Assembly: GCA_003142595.1 (NCBI GenBank) | Contig: PLMU01000014.1 | Coordinates: forward strand, 1 to 64,000 | Length of the DNA stretch: 64,000 bases | From: Phycisphaerales bacterium | Lineage (GTDB): Bacteria > Planctomycetota > Phycisphaerae > Sedimentisphaerales > UBA12454 | Direction: 5' to 3' | Shown: positions 63,711 through 64,000 of the stretch, piece after piece | Layout of the letters: each line of letters opens with the position of its first letter | Position numbering within the stretch: position 1 is the stretch's first letter | Position numbers and translations under genes: made by a program | Notes under the pieces: model-generated | Databases searched by the model: none | Seen by the model: only the letters and a program-made list of their open reading frames with translations | What the model was told of the DNA's origin: nothing

Positions 63711-64000
63711 TTATCTTCTTTTCCAGCGGGGACGAAATCTTTTTTTGCCCGGCGTAGAAAATTTATGCCCGTGCGATGCCGTATGAGGTCTTTCTTCAGA
63801 TTGTCTAGTCGGCATAGGCGGGGCGGTATATTCAAAGCCCGGACATCTTTCCATTTTGAATTTGCAGCCGATGAATCTTTCAATCTGGCGCAGATATTTG
63901 TCTTCATCGCGCGAAATCAAAGTAATCGCGTCGCCCTTGGCCTCGGCTCTGCCCGTTCTGCCGATGCGATGGATATAGTCCTCCGCGAATGCCGGCACAT
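63711..64000 (-). CDS. DEAD-box RNA helicase, C-terminal part
   Basis: Runs off the right edge; only the end of the protein is present. [27 protein letters not shown] is helicase motif VI (HRxGRxGR) of the RhlE/DbpA-type RNA helicases, followed by the basic tail ([19 protein letters not shown]). Converges on the FolE2-like gene. Partial, so the class cannot be fixed. Confidence 0.88.
   Translation of the reverse strand, partial: VPAFAEDYIHRIGRTGRAEAKGDAITLISRDEDKYLRQIERFIGCKFKMERCPGFEYTAPPMPTRQSEERPHTASHGHKFSTPGKKRFRPRWKRR

Overview
The window looks like a chromosomal segment of a planctomycete, most likely a Phycisphaerae/Sedimentisphaerales-type bacterium. Reasons (inference from gene content, not from a marker-gene tree): a PEP-CTERM sorted protein, a secreted protein with dockerin-like Asp/Asn repeats plus a LamG domain, many lipoproteins, a CdsZ-type zinc-ribbon protein, loosely packed operons, and noncoding DNA rich in short dispersed palindromes. 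No rRNA, CRISPR array, IS transposase or prophage is visible. One tRNA gene (Leu, UAA) is present.

Layout. 1-8.2 kb: PEP-CTERM protein; translation cluster ffh - small ORF - rpsP - trmD - rplS - yraN - tatD (rimM is absent from its usual place); convergent thrC - TlpA-like lipoprotein - lipoyl-less E2 operon. 8.3-12.5 kb: small lipoprotein, SAP-like and PNPOx-like proteins, then A/T-rich accessory genes (membrane-anchored SET protein, polytopic membrane protein) and a repeat-laden stretch holding a 56-residue ORF. 12.5-19.3 kb: HAD phosphatase, tRNA-Leu, a hybrid histidine kinase whose phosphoacceptor His is Tyr, a DUF4268 nuclease-like protein, a HipA-like kinase/HIRAN pair and an HNH protein. 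19.7-28.7 kb: transketolase, phosphofructokinase, dockerin/LamG protein, mfd (carrying an in-frame palindromic insertion), PpiC-type lipoprotein, acpS. 28.9-36 kb: PIN-like protein, mnmG, DUF4238, TPR, membrane protein, DUF2959 lipoprotein, ackA. 36-46 kb: ThiD2-ThiE, a MetF/MTHFR_C/methyltransferase fusion, UDP-sugar pyrophosphorylase, an RNase H-PurN fusion, CdsZ-like and U32 proteins. 45-49 kb: DUF2157/GDYXXLXY pair, membrane protein plus HTH regulator with a paired operator, cold-shock protein. 49.2-53.2 kb: leftward cysteine/methionine operon (Rrf2 - yezD - DUF3034 - metY - cysK). 53.3-58 kb: hisA, guaB-guaA, PAP2 phosphatase, PmtA-like methyltransferase. 59-64 kb: GT2 synthase, two tandem acetate-kinase-like proteins, a FolE2-like protein lacking key residues, and the end of a DEAD-box helicase.

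The most unusual signals are: the RNase H-PurN fusion; the three-module folate/methyl enzyme; the tandem degenerate acetate kinase pair followed by a FolE2 homologue without its Cys motif (possibly an undescribed repurposed-enzyme operon); the palindromic element translated inside Mfd; the His-to-Tyr histidine kinase; and the nuclease/kinase/HIRAN island. All functional statements come from reading motifs by eye; no database search was run.
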